NCBI GenBank assembly: GCA_014859105.1
Contig: JACUUX010000002.1
Coordinates: 1 to 34,117, forward strand
Direction: 5' to 3'
Length of the DNA stretch: 34,117 nt
From: Nitrospirota bacterium
GTDB taxonomy: Bacteria; Nitrospirota; Thermodesulfovibrionia; Thermodesulfovibrionales; SM23-35
Part shown: positions 15,637 through 23,215 of the stretch, one piece after another
Layout of the letters: every line of letters begins with the position of its first letter
Position numbering within the stretch: the stretch's first letter is position 1
Program-made: the position numbers and the translations under genes
The notes under the pieces: generated by a model
Seen by the model: the letters and a program-made list of their open reading frames with translations, nothing else
Told to the model about the DNA's origin: nothing
Databases searched by the model: none

Positions 15637-17862
15637 CTATCTCCCGATAATCAATTTTCTGAGCCTTTCGGGCAGATTCTTATTTTTTTCGAGCTCCGAC
15701 AGATAATACTCGGTTTTTTCTTTATCGCCCTTTATATAATATGCCCTCGCCTTGCCAAATAAAAGCATATAATCCGGCATGCCACGATCAATTGCTTTTT
15801 TATAGTGATTATCTGCCTCTGCCTCTCTGCCAAGTACGATGAGCACATTCCCCATTGTGAGATAGGGCTGATAAAATGGCGGAGACTTCGAAACAGCCCT
15901 TTGTGCATATATAAGAGCATTTTCCGGCTTTGATTTCATAATCAGCATAAGATCAGCCATGTCAGAGAGGGCGAGGACATTATCAGGCTCAATAGACAAA
16001 GCCTTTTGGAGATATTCATAAGCACGTTCGACTTCTTTTTTGTTTATAAAAGAGACCCCCATTCCATAATACGCAGCCGAAAAGCCGGGATCGGCAGCTA
16101 TTGCCTGTGAGTAATATTCGATTGCGTTATCCCATAAACCTTTTTTCCGATAGGCATCACCAAGGAGGGTTAATACTATAACTTTATCGCGGCCTCTTGT
16201 TTTATTGATAATGTTGTTATATTCTTCAATGGCTCCGTCTAAATCATTTTTTAATGATTTATAATACCCCCTGAGAATTTTGATCCTGTATGATTCAAAT
16301 TTCTCACCGAATCCGTCGATTAATTTTCTGGCCTGATCCGTTTTTCCCTGAAATAGATATATCATCCCGAGACTGTATGCTGAATCATTAAGGAAATTAA
16401 ATCTATTTTGAGAACTGCTTAGCTGAACCGCCTGTGTAAAATATTTTTCTGCATTATTGAAATCTGAAAGTTTGAGATGCGCATTTGCCAGACCCGTCAT
16501 CGCTCGAATATTTGAAGGGGCTTTATTCAGGGTATCGCTCCAGAGCGATATGGAATCTTTCCATACATAATTTCTTGAGAAAGTAAGAAAACCAAGCAAA
16601 ATGCACAAAACAAATGCGACTGCCCATAACGTTTTTTCCTGCATCTTTATTCTGCAGGATGCTGCAAATTGTCCTGCAATTCCCGCGAACAAGCCGGAGA
16701 CCGGCAGGTAGTTTCTGTGCTCAAAATAAAGGTCGGAGCCCGGGGCAAGGAAGCTTTCAAGAGAAACCGCAATCAAATACCACAGGATGCCAAAGCAGAA
16801 CATCGGATACCGCCTTAATTTCCAGACGGCGAGGAGGGTTAACAGGATAATTAAAAGAAAGGATAATAATGTCGTGATTGGCTCGGTTATGCCCTGAGAT
16901 ACCGGGAATCCCCACCAGTCAAAGACAAGCAATTGCGGAAGTGGCAGCAATATAAGCACAAGGTATCTTGCAACTACTCGGAATTCTGTGAAGATATGCT
17001 GTAGCGGAGTCCAGTAGACGTCTATGGCCATCCATTCTCTTGCCGTGAGAGGCTGGTTTGGATTCAGGAAAAATTTAGCTATATCAATGAATGCAGTGTG
17101 CAATTTTAAAAAATAGGATGCTACAGCGATGCTTGCAATGCCTATGCTGACAATAATTATCACCCTTTTAATCCCTTCTTTAATAAAGGGAGGGTGTGAG
17201 GATTTTTTGCCTTTTTGTGAAAGGAAGACATAGTCGTATAGGATGATGAGCGGGACAGCCATGACAGCATTTTCCTTGGAAAATATCCCCAAAACAATAC
17301 TTATGCCGCTCAATATGTAAAGCAGGGTTTTTTTTACTCTGTTGTCAGACTGTGTGGCAATTATATAAAGCAGAATTGTGAGCAGGATAAAGAATGTGGC
17401 AAGAGACGTCATCCTCTGAACTATATATGCGACAGCATTTATATTTATGGGATGAAGTCCGAAGACCACCCCACTTAGCAGAGCTGCAAAAAAGGCCTGA
17501 TTCTGGCCAATCAGATCAGGTTTACTTTTATGCTTATTTACCTTTGTGTGACCTGCTTTATTTTTTGATATTAAAGTTATCGTGTAATAGGTAAGCACAT
17601 ATACAAGTACTGTATTCAGAATATGTATAAAAATATTAAACAATCTGAAATTTACAGGACTGAATGGGCCGATTGTCTGGTTCAGGAGAAAAGTGAAGTA
17701 AGCAACCTTTCTGAAGCCGGTGAAATCATGGATATCATTTATGCTGACAGGTTTATTTGCAACGATATCATCCAGCGCCCATGTCCCATTAAGTGAATTT
17801 GAATAGGCAATGAGTATGGAAAAGATGAATAATGCAATTGCAAAAATATGTTTTTTATTCAT
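15637..17862 (-). CDS. TMTC/PMT-like membrane protein with C-terminal TPR repeats
   Basis: This 741-residue protein has about 11-12 membrane helices in residues 1-440, then a soluble region of TPR repeats (about 455-725; examples AEKYFTQAVQLSS, AIEYYSQAIAADPGFSAAYYGMG and AYEYLQKALSIEPDN). Early acidic WALDD (residues 28-32) in the first external loop and the FEHRNYLP motif place it with GT-C-fold TMTC-like proteins, which in eukaryotes O-mannosylate proteins; bacterial members are presumed periplasmic glycosyltransferases using lipid-linked sugars. The DPM-like enzyme on the facing strand could provide its donor. The loop at residues about 219-231 (SSHPPFIKEG) is encoded by a palindromic repeat. 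It is a single gene, convergent with DUF2304, with no intergenic terminator. Confidence 0.83.
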   Translation of the reverse strand: MNKKHIFAIALFIFSILIAYSNSLNGTWALDDIVANKPVSINDIHDFTGFRKVAYFTFLLNQTIGPFSPVNFRLFNIFIHILNTVLVYVLTYYTITLISKNKAGHTKVNKHKSKPDLIGQNQAFFAALLSGVVFGLHPININAVAYIVQRMTSLATFFILLTILLYIIATQSDNRVKKTLLYILSGISIVLGIFSKENAVMAVPLIILYDYVFLSQKGKKSSHPPFIKEGIKRVIIIVSIGIASIAVASYFLKLHTAFIDIAKFFLNPNQPLTAREWMAIDVYWTPLQHIFTEFRVVARYLVLILLPLPQLLVFDWWGFPVSQGITEPITTLLSFLLIILLTLLAVWKLRRYPMFCFGILWYLIAVSLESFLAPGSDLYFEHRNYLPVSGLFAGIAGQFAASCRIKMQEKTLWAVAFVLCILLGFLTFSRNYVWKDSISLWSDTLNKAPSNIRAMTGLANAHLKLSDFNNAEKYFTQAVQLSSSQNRFNFLNDSAYSLGMIYLFQGKTDQARKLIDGFGEKFESYRIKILRGYYKSLKNDLDGAIEEYNNIINKTRGRDKVIVLTLLGDAYRKKGLWDNAIEYYSQAIAADPGFSAAYYGMGVSFINKKEVERAYEYLQKALSIEPDNVLALSDMADLMLIMKSKPENALIYAQRAVSKSPPFYQPYLTMGNVLIVLGREAEADNHYKKAIDRGMPDYMLLFGKARAYYIKGDKEKTEYYLSELEKNKNLPERLRKLIIGR
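17169..17203. repeat. Degenerate palindromic repeat inside the membrane-TPR gene
   Basis: AATCCCTTCTTTAATAAAGG with a G-rich right arm resembles the C-rich/G-rich unit at 12080-12124 and 28589-28635. It encodes HPPFIKEG in frame, in a loop predicted to lie between membrane helices. Confidence 0.6.
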
Positions 17863-17999
17863 GCTCTAAAGTTTAAGGGGTTAGTTTTTCTATAAGTTTT
17901 CTATAAGGATTTTCAGGATAATAGTTTGCTTTTCTAAGGTTTCTCTTTTCATGACTAAGATTATATCAGAATTCCTATATCAAATATGAGACCATGCTC

Positions 18000-18071
18000 C
18001 TATGGTAGAATATTAAACCCTGCAGTAATAAAATGCTTATCAAAACCGAATGCCTTTTTGATCTTCTGCCT
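18000..18071 (-). pseudogene. Tail fragment of a PIN-domain (VapC-like) toxin gene
   Basis: The minus frame ending at TAG 18000-18002 reads KKAFGFDKHFITAGFNILP, which closely resembles the C-terminal FDKHF...GF end of VapC-type PIN ribonucleases. Upstream the frame closes after 23 codons and no catalytic acidic residues can be found, so only a relic remains. The stretch 17863-18149 otherwise holds nothing I recognise except a 20-codon frame (17952-17890) whose opening MKRETL matches the mntA start at 27239. Confidence 0.5.
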
Positions 18072-18149
18072 CTACAAAAACAGATTCACGTGTTATCATC
18101 TTTTCTTTGAAGCAGAATACCTTGTAACCCAGATTATTCATAAAATTAT

Positions 18150-18256
18150 TGGCAGATACGGTATTTAAGCGGGTTTATCCCGAAAGCTGTCGGGATACCC
18201 CGGAGACCTCGATTTATCGAGGTCGAGAATGATGAGCGAAAATACTGTATCTGCAA
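18150..18256. mobile_element. MITE-like element, copy 2
   Basis: Ends are TGGCAGATACGGTATTT (18150-18166) and AAATACTGTATCTGC (18240-18254), inverted repeats nearly identical to copy 1. It is inverted relative to copy 1: AAGCGG follows the left arm and GAGCGAA precedes the right arm. The core holds two hairpins (ATCCCGA/TCGGGAT and GACCTCGAT/ATCGAGGTC) absent from copy 1. Confidence 0.85.
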
Positions 18257-18264
18257 ATATAAGC

Positions 18265-18355
18265 AAAATTTATGTTATAAATCTGCGAAGATCTTAAAAG
18301 TTGTTTAAGTTTTTCTGGTTTTTTCTTGTCATTCCGCACTTGATGCGGAATCCAG
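18265..18355. repeat. Composite repeat: conserved AT-rich block plus palindrome
   Basis: Begins AAAATTTATG, contains a 22-base block (18288-18309, starting AAGATCTTAAAAG) and ends in the palindrome TGTCATTCCGCACTTGATGC with its GCGGAATCCAG arm. The same order recurs at 19896-19984, again right beside a MITE-like copy. Confidence 0.75.
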
Positions 18356-18382
18356 TAGTTCGCTCTTTCCCGAGCTGCCAAG

Positions 18383-18410
18383 CCCTGTAATCTCTATTGC
18401 AGGGTCATCT
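18383..18410 (+). terminator. Possible hairpin terminator
   Basis: CCCTGTAAT and ATTGCAGGG form a 9-bp stem with a CTCT loop (one G-T pair), followed by TCATCTTTT. On the minus strand it lies just past the end of the ATPase gene, so it could serve either direction, but the T-run is poor. Confidence 0.3.
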
Positions 18411-18449
18411 TTTAGCGGCAAATAAAGGAGAATTATTTTTTAATCAAAC

Positions 18450-19667
18450 CTATGAGAGAATAATGTTTAAAGGTACAGCCCATATTCGTTCATCAAGTTT
18501 GAAAGCCTCCGAGCCGTTATATGCAAGTATTGCAGCAATGCAATGCGGCGTTGCCGCAATAAATGCCCTGAGGCCTGCAAGGTCTTTTTCTTCCCATCTT
18601 GCTGCGGTCTTCACTTCTATTGCAAGACACCTGTTGCCCGCTTCTATTACAAAGTCAACCTCATATCTGCCCTGAATATTCCAGAAGTAAAGCTTTGCCT
18701 CCGGCCAGCTTGCGTCAATTATCCCTGAAAGATTCTGTGCAATATATGTTTCAAACATTGCGCCTTTAAGAGGTTCAGATTCAAGGCTGTCAATTCCTGC
18801 AAGATAGCACGCAAGGCCGGAATCACTAATATATGACTTCGGGGATTTAATGAGCCGGGCAGACCGATTTTTGAGATAGGGGCTTAGCCGATAGAAAATG
18901 AAAGATGCTTCAAGCAGCGATAGATATCTTGATGTAGTTGCTGTATTTAATTTTGCATCCCTGCCAAGTTGACTTAAACTTAAAAGCTGACCAGTTCTCA
19001 GGGCAGTCAGATGCAGAAGATGCCGAAAAGAAATCATATTGGCAATTTGACTCATTTCTCTGACATCCCTTTCAAGATATGTCTGCTCATATCCTTTAAA
19101 CCATAGGAATCTATTTTTTATCTGTCCAAGACAAACGGACGGCATGCCACCTTGCAGGATATCCGCAGCCTTTACAAGGTTCGTAGTCTTGATCTTCGGG
19201 ATTTGTTGAATCTTTAAAAATCTGCGCAAAAAAGGTTCTTCTGATGTGCTACCCTCAATCTCCCTCCTGGTAAAAGGGTGCATGGTAAAATATACTGCAC
19301 GGCCTGCAAGGCTTTCTGAGATCCCCTTCAAGATAGAGAAATTAGCAGAACCAGATAACAAAAATTGTCCTGGTTTTTTCTTTCTGTCAACATTTTTTTT
19401 AATTGCAGTAAGAATTTCGGGAAATTTCTGTGCCTCATCAATTGTAAGAGGTTCATCTGTGTTAACAAACCCGTCCGGATTCTCCCTGGCTGCTTCAAGA
19501 TGCGTAAAGTCATCAAAAGTAAAATACAATCTATCCTTAAACCCGTTTTGCATCTGTAAAAAAGTGCTTTTACCGGTCTGCCTCATGCCGGTAATAACAA
19601 CCACAGGCATTTCATCCAGTGCTTCCAATATTGTTTTACCTATATCGCGTTGAAAATATTCTGTCAT
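18450..19667 (-). CDS. AAA-family ATPase with C-terminal DUF4143 domain
   Basis: This 405-residue protein has Walker A GMRQTGKST (27-35), Walker B PLTIDEAQ (73-80), sensor-like LLSGSAN, a winged-helix-like middle and a C-terminal DUF4143 segment with GRYEVDFVIEAG...LAIEVK, a restriction-endonuclease-like arrangement of acidic residues and lysine. The family (AAA_14 plus DUF4143) is widespread, often solitary and variably present between strains; proposed roles in defence or mobile elements are unproven. The gene stands alone between repeat-rich stretches on both sides, which fits an acquired cargo gene. It is full length compared with the usual 380-420 residues. Confidence 0.9.
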   Translation of the reverse strand: MTEYFQRDIGKTILEALDEMPVVVITGMRQTGKSTFLQMQNGFKDRLYFTFDDFTHLEAARENPDGFVNTDEPLTIDEAQKFPEILTAIKKNVDRKKKPGQFLLSGSANFSILKGISESLAGRAVYFTMHPFTRREIEGSTSEEPFLRRFLKIQQIPKIKTTNLVKAADILQGGMPSVCLGQIKNRFLWFKGYEQTYLERDVREMSQIANMISFRHLLHLTALRTGQLLSLSQLGRDAKLNTATTSRYLSLLEASFIFYRLSPYLKNRSARLIKSPKSYISDSGLACYLAGIDSLESEPLKGAMFETYIAQNLSGIIDASWPEAKLYFWNIQGRYEVDFVIEAGNRCLAIEVKTAARWEEKDLAGLRAFIAATPHCIAAILAYNGSEAFKLDERIWAVPLNIILS

Positions 19668-19775
19668 AATATTACATATTATAGCAGCATTATGACACTA
19701 TAGCAAGAAAAAATCGCATGATGCCATTGAGAGCAAGATATGTTAGCCCAGTTAATTCACAAAATATTAATAAAT

Positions 19776-19887
19776 GACGGAGGATATATTATTTTCGCTC
19801 ATTCTCGGCTGCCGATACACCGGCAGCCTGTGAGGCAATTCTTTCGTCAAAAGAATTGAAATCCGCTCTAATACTATATCTCCCGTC
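19776..19887. mobile_element. MITE-like element, copy 3 (diverged)
   Basis: Same layout and orientation as copy 1: left arm GACGGAGGATATATTATT followed by TTCGCTCATTCTC, and right end AAATCCGCTCTAATACTATA then TCTCCCGTC. The arms match each other at about 15 of 18 positions. The core forms a GGCTGCCG/CGGCAGCC hairpin. Confidence 0.75.
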
Positions 19888-19895
19888 TGCCACGG

Positions 19896-19984
19896 AAAAT
19901 TTATGCTATTAATGCTCAAAGATCTTAAAAGTTGTTTAAGATTTTTTATTATGTCATTGCCCGACCACGATCGGGCAATCCAGA
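19896..19984. repeat. Composite repeat, second copy
   Basis: Begins AAAATTTATG, carries the same 22-base block (19919-19940) as 18288-18309 without mismatch, and ends with the palindrome TGTCATTGCCCGACCACGAT and its CGGGCAATCCAG arm. Only the palindrome arms have changed, in a compensating way. Confidence 0.75.
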
Positions 19985-19992
19985 GAAATGAA

Positions 19993-20022
19993 CTGGATTA
20001 TCCGGTCAAGCCGGATAATGAC
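19993..20022. repeat. Palindromic repeat, inverted relative to its neighbour
   Basis: CTGGATTATCCGG, TCAAG, CCGGATAATGACG. It is the reverse-complement form of the GTCATT...AATCCAG repeat that ends nine bases earlier, so the two face each other. Confidence 0.75.
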
Positions 20023-20072
20023 GACCATTGGAACGGAGTTCGCTATGAATTAAACGGGTTAATTGACGTACG

Positions 20073-20473
20073 CTATGGCTGAATCTGCTTCATGCATGTG
20101 CAACCTGGATCGAAAATCCAGATCGAATCGATTTTTCCTTCACCAAGCGCTTTTAAGGCGATTTCTTCTTCGCAGGTAATAAGTGCTCGTCCCGGAGAAG
20201 CGGGAACAATCGCTTTCTCCACTTCCTTAAGAGGTGTAAGTAAGTTGAACGACGGATACCAGCACGTCTTCCTATCGAGAATGCTTGCCTCTCATTGCTT
20301 TGTAACAGGAAGCTTGATGTTACTTCATGCTCCCGTCTTACTTCTTCATAAATCTTTATCGCTGATTGAAAGTGCCAGAGAGTGTTGCCAAAAATAGCCA
20401 GGGCAATTGCTATAGGGATACATAGAGAATTAGCAGCGGATTGAAAAATTAGCAGAACCAGACTCGGTAATTT
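20073..20473 (-). pseudogene. C-terminal remnant of a frameshifted membrane protein
   Basis: No intact gene lies here, but two minus-strand frames join into one sensible protein end. The first, open from 20473, encodes LPSLVLLIF then CIPIAIALAIFGNTLW (a membrane helix) and KIYEEVRREHEVTSSFLLQS. Near 20280-20290 the coding signal moves to another frame, which encodes CWYPSFNLLTPLKEVEKAI, PASPGRALITCEEEIALKAL and IDSIWIFDPGCTCMKQIQP before TAG 20073. The layout, a last membrane helix followed by a periplasmic domain with a PGRALI strand, recalls GT-C sugar transferases of the ArnT/PMT39 type. The N-terminal part and start codon are missing. The function call is tentative; the decay is well supported. 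Confidence 0.6.
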
Positions 20474-20524
20474 TTATTTCATCACGGTAAAATCCGCTGT
20501 TTATTTGAGGAGTCGGGTACATGT

Positions 20525-20530
20525 TATAAT
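20525..20530 (+). promoter_or_regulatory. Possible -10 box before the membrane protein gene
   Basis: A perfect TATAAT lies 26 bases before the ATG at 20557. No convincing -35 hexamer is visible 16-18 bases upstream, so it is only suggestive. The stretch 19668-20556 otherwise holds the repeats and remnant listed separately. Confidence 0.25.
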
Positions 20531-20556
20531 TTTGACTCAAAGATAGGGATGGTTCT

Positions 20557-22479
20557 ATGACGAGAAAGTCAGAGTTAGAATTAAATTCGAGAGACGAATC
20601 CAAGAATACACTGGTTATTTTTTTAAAAATTATCCTGCTTTTCTATCTTGCACTGATTGCCTTTCCATACAGGTTTTCCCCGATAACTCCCGGTCTTGAC
20701 CCCTCGTGGATTTTTGCCATCAATTACTTTGCTGACAGGCATATCATATTTGGAAAAGACGTGATATGGCCCTACGGGCCTCTTGGGTTTATTTCCATGC
20801 CATTGAATGTCGGTTATAACCTGGATATAGCAACAATATTCCAGCTTTCTCTCTGGATTATGTTCTCAACTCTTATTGCGTATCTTGCGTTTAAGAATTA
20901 TGTTTCATTGCTTCAGTTGTTTCTGTTTGTGTTGCTTTTCTCTGGTGGGCAGGCCCTCTATTATTTTGGTTACATCGGATATGACTATTGCATTGCCTTC
21001 TATATACTTCTTCTTCTCTCACTGGCCTTGTATATGAAGCGGTGGTATATTTACTATATTTCTGCCCTTCTCCTTTCTGTTCTTGTTATGTTCATAAAAT
21101 GCAGTTCTCTTCTGTTTGCAGGAGTTTCTATAGTGTTCTTTATTGTAGTAACGGCATTTGTCGAAAGGGAAAAGGCATTGAAGGCAGGAGTCCTTTCTCT
21201 TAGCGTCCCTGTGCTCTTTGTACTCTTTTATTTGTTATACTACCCGTCGTTTTCCTCTCTTATCTCATATCTCAGGGGAATGTATGAGTTAACCTCCGGA
21301 TATAATGTTGCCATGAGTTCCCCGGGGAAGACGGAAGAACTTTATCTCGCTCTCTCTACTTCTATCCTCTATTTTCTTTTCATGCTATTCCTTCTAAAAT
21401 CAAAACAACGCTCATTCGCCATGTCATTGATGTTTTTGGGACCGCTGTTCTTGGCATTTAAGCACGGTTTTGTAAGACAGGATACCCATACCATGATCTT
21501 TTTTTCCACCCCACTTTATATGGTAGGCCTCCTCATTCTTTTTACAGATTTGAGCAAGTTTCTCAAACGGGCCATCTTATTGGTCGGTGCTTTTATTTCC
21601 ATATGGGTATTAGTTGCTGTACAGTATATATCAACTCCTTCTTTTATGCTGAGTGGAATTACAGGGCTTATCACTCTCAACAATATGAAGGCAACCTTGC
21701 ATTACGGACAGACAAAGAGATTTCTTGATGTTGTTGCTAAAGATGCCCTCCAGACGGTTAGATTGTCTGAAGATTTTCTGAGTAAAATCGGAAAAGAAAG
21801 AATTGGTATTTTCCCATGGGAAATCTCTTATGCGGCTGCAAATAATCTCAATTATGTTCCATTCCCGGTGATCCAGGCTGATAATGCATATACTTCATAT
21901 CTTGATTTTCTTAATGCAGATTTTCTGGAAGATAATGAAAAGGCCCCTATCCTTATCCTCACGGAGTGGACGGCTGTAGACGGCCGCCATCCGTTAATCG
22001 ATGCACCTGCCATGTGGCTCTCCATGTTCAAATGGTATGACTCATTTGAGAAAAACGGTGAAATCCTACTTTTAAAGAGAAGAGATTCCCCGCGTTTTGT
22101 TAAGATGGAATTGATCGAGAAAAAAGTTTACAGAGCACAGGAGATTGTTGAGCTTCCGGCTATGGACAACCCTCTGGTTGCAAAGATATCTTTGCAACTG
22201 AATACCTCCGGCAAACTTTCCAAACTTTTTTTCAGAATAGGTGAGGTCAGGATGTCTCTTTTCATGGAATCCGGACGTATTGAAGACTACAGAGTTGTAC
22301 CTGACACCCTTGAAGACGGGCTCCTCGTCAACTTACTTCCAGTCAATCTTAATGGTATAGAGGATTTGCTTGATAATAATCAGGTAGAAAGAGTCAGGGG
22401 TTTTAAAATACACGGAAAGGGTTTAGATTCTTATAAAAGAAAAATGATTATTGAATTTTACAGAATACCGGGCTTATAA
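20557..22479 (+). CDS. Large GT-C-like integral membrane protein
   Basis: This 640-residue protein starts with a short charged cytoplasmic tail and then has about ten membrane helices up to residue 375, followed by a soluble part of about 260 residues that should face the periplasm. The first external loop contains TPGLDPSW (residues about 48-55) with an acidic residue in the place where GT-C glycosyltransferases carry their catalytic Asp, and a second loop has WPYGPLG. In the soluble part IGIFPWEISYAAANNLNYVP and ILILTEWTAVDGRHP resemble GT-C C-terminal domains. It may transfer sugars from polyprenyl phosphate outside the membrane, possibly made by the ALG5-like enzyme encoded on the facing strand. 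I do not recognise the exact family. Confidence 0.75.
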   Translation: MTRKSELELNSRDESKNTLVIFLKIILLFYLALIAFPYRFSPITPGLDPSWIFAINYFADRHIIFGKDVIWPYGPLGFISMPLNVGYNLDIATIFQLSLWIMFSTLIAYLAFKNYVSLLQLFLFVLLFSGGQALYYFGYIGYDYCIAFYILLLLSLALYMKRWYIYYISALLLSVLVMFIKCSSLLFAGVSIVFFIVVTAFVEREKALKAGVLSLSVPVLFVLFYLLYYPSFSSLISYLRGMYELTSGYNVAMSSPGKTEELYLALSTSILYFLFMLFLLKSKQRSFAMSLMFLGPLFLAFKHGFVRQDTHTMIFFSTPLYMVGLLILFTDLSKFLKRAILLVGAFISIWVLVAVQYISTPSFMLSGITGLITLNNMKATLHYGQTKRFLDVVAKDALQTVRLSEDFLSKIGKERIGIFPWEISYAAANNLNYVPFPVIQADNAYTSYLDFLNADFLEDNEKAPILILTEWTAVDGRHPLIDAPAMWLSMFKWYDSFEKNGEILLLKRRDSPRFVKMELIEKKVYRAQEIVELPAMDNPLVAKISLQLNTSGKLSKLFFRIGEVRMSLFMESGRIEDYRVVPDTLEDGLLVNLLPVNLNGIEDLLDNNQVERVRGFKIHGKGLDSYKRKMIIEFYRIPGL

Positions 22480-22483
22480 CCCG

Positions 22484-23200
22484 TCATCTGTATTTTCTGA
22501 ACCTGATTTTCAAAACATCCAATGCTGTTTGAAATGAATCCTTCAGTGGCCTGACCCTTGAGTCAGGAGAGTTAATCCACCTGATAGGAACCTCTTTTAT
22601 CTTATAACCCGCTTTGCCGGCGATATAAAGTATCTCGACATCATAAGCAAACCTGTCGATACAAGAATGTGAAAAAATCTCCCTTGCTACATGTCCCCTG
22701 AAGAGCTTGAATCCGCACTGTGTGTCTTGAAAATCTTTCAGAAGCAGATTTTTTACGAATCTGTTGAATGTCTTACCCATAAATTCCCGCCACCATGGTT
22801 GCCTTACAACAATCTGACTTTCCGCTAAAGCCCTTGAACCGATAATAACATCTGCTCCGCTCTCATAGAAATTAAGGAGTTTTTCTAATTCCTCAATCGG
22901 CGTTGAGAGGTCGGCATCGGATATAAGGACAATATCTCCTGTGGAATGTGCCACCCCTTGCCTCAGGGCATATCCTTTGCCCCGGTTAGGTTGATAACCT
23001 ATATATTTAACGGATGTTATTTTCTCTCCGGCCCCCAGTACAATATCGCCGGTATTATCAAAACTGCCGTCATTCACAACTATTATCTCGTAATTCTTAA
23101 AACAACTTCGAAGATATTCGTCTATTCGACCGAGTGTCGTGAGAATACGTCCTGATTCATTGTAAGCCGGAATAATGACAGAAATAAATTCTTTCCTCAT
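22484..23200 (-). CDS. ALG5-like polyprenyl-phosphate glycosyltransferase (GT2)
   Basis: This 238-residue GT2 resembles dolichyl-phosphate beta-glucosyltransferase (DPG synthase): VIIPAYNESGRI (8-19), VVNDGS (41-46), NRGKGYALRQG (72-82), the metal site DADLSTP (95-101), GSRAL, DTQCGFKLF and, near the end, RWINSPDSRV. The family moves glucose or a similar sugar from a nucleotide to polyprenyl phosphate at the cytoplasmic face, giving the donor for GT-C enzymes. It has no C-terminal membrane helices. It lies 15 bases after the methyltransferase and converges with the GT-C-like gene (stops 4 bases apart), a likely functional partner. Confidence 0.88.
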   Translation of the reverse strand: MRKEFISVIIPAYNESGRILTTLGRIDEYLRSCFKNYEIIVVNDGSFDNTGDIVLGAGEKITSVKYIGYQPNRGKGYALRQGVAHSTGDIVLISDADLSTPIEELEKLLNFYESGADVIIGSRALAESQIVVRQPWWREFMGKTFNRFVKNLLLKDFQDTQCGFKLFRGHVAREIFSHSCIDRFAYDVEILYIAGKAGYKIKEVPIRWINSPDSRVRPLKDSFQTALDVLKIRFRKYR

Positions 23201-23215
23201 AATTATGCGGTATGT

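Noticed and set aside
15626-15645. Small palindrome over the two facing stop codons (GAGATA/TATCTC)
   Set aside because: Too short and without a T-run to be called a terminator.
17890-17952. Minus-strand 20-codon frame beginning MKRETL
   Set aside because: The start matches mntA for about 20 bases, but nothing after it resembles a nucleotidyltransferase, so it is not listed as a gene.
17986-18168. Plus-strand 60-codon frame
   Set aside because: It runs into the MITE-like element and lies over the PIN-tail relic on the other strand, and shows no ribosome site.
20092-20397. Plus-strand 101-codon frame
   Set aside because: The opposite strand carries a better protein-like signal (the frameshifted membrane-protein remnant), and this frame has no family features or ribosome site.
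17863-20556. CRISPR array
   Set aside because: The repeats are palindromic, unevenly spaced and of different families; there is no regular repeat-spacer pattern and no cas gene.
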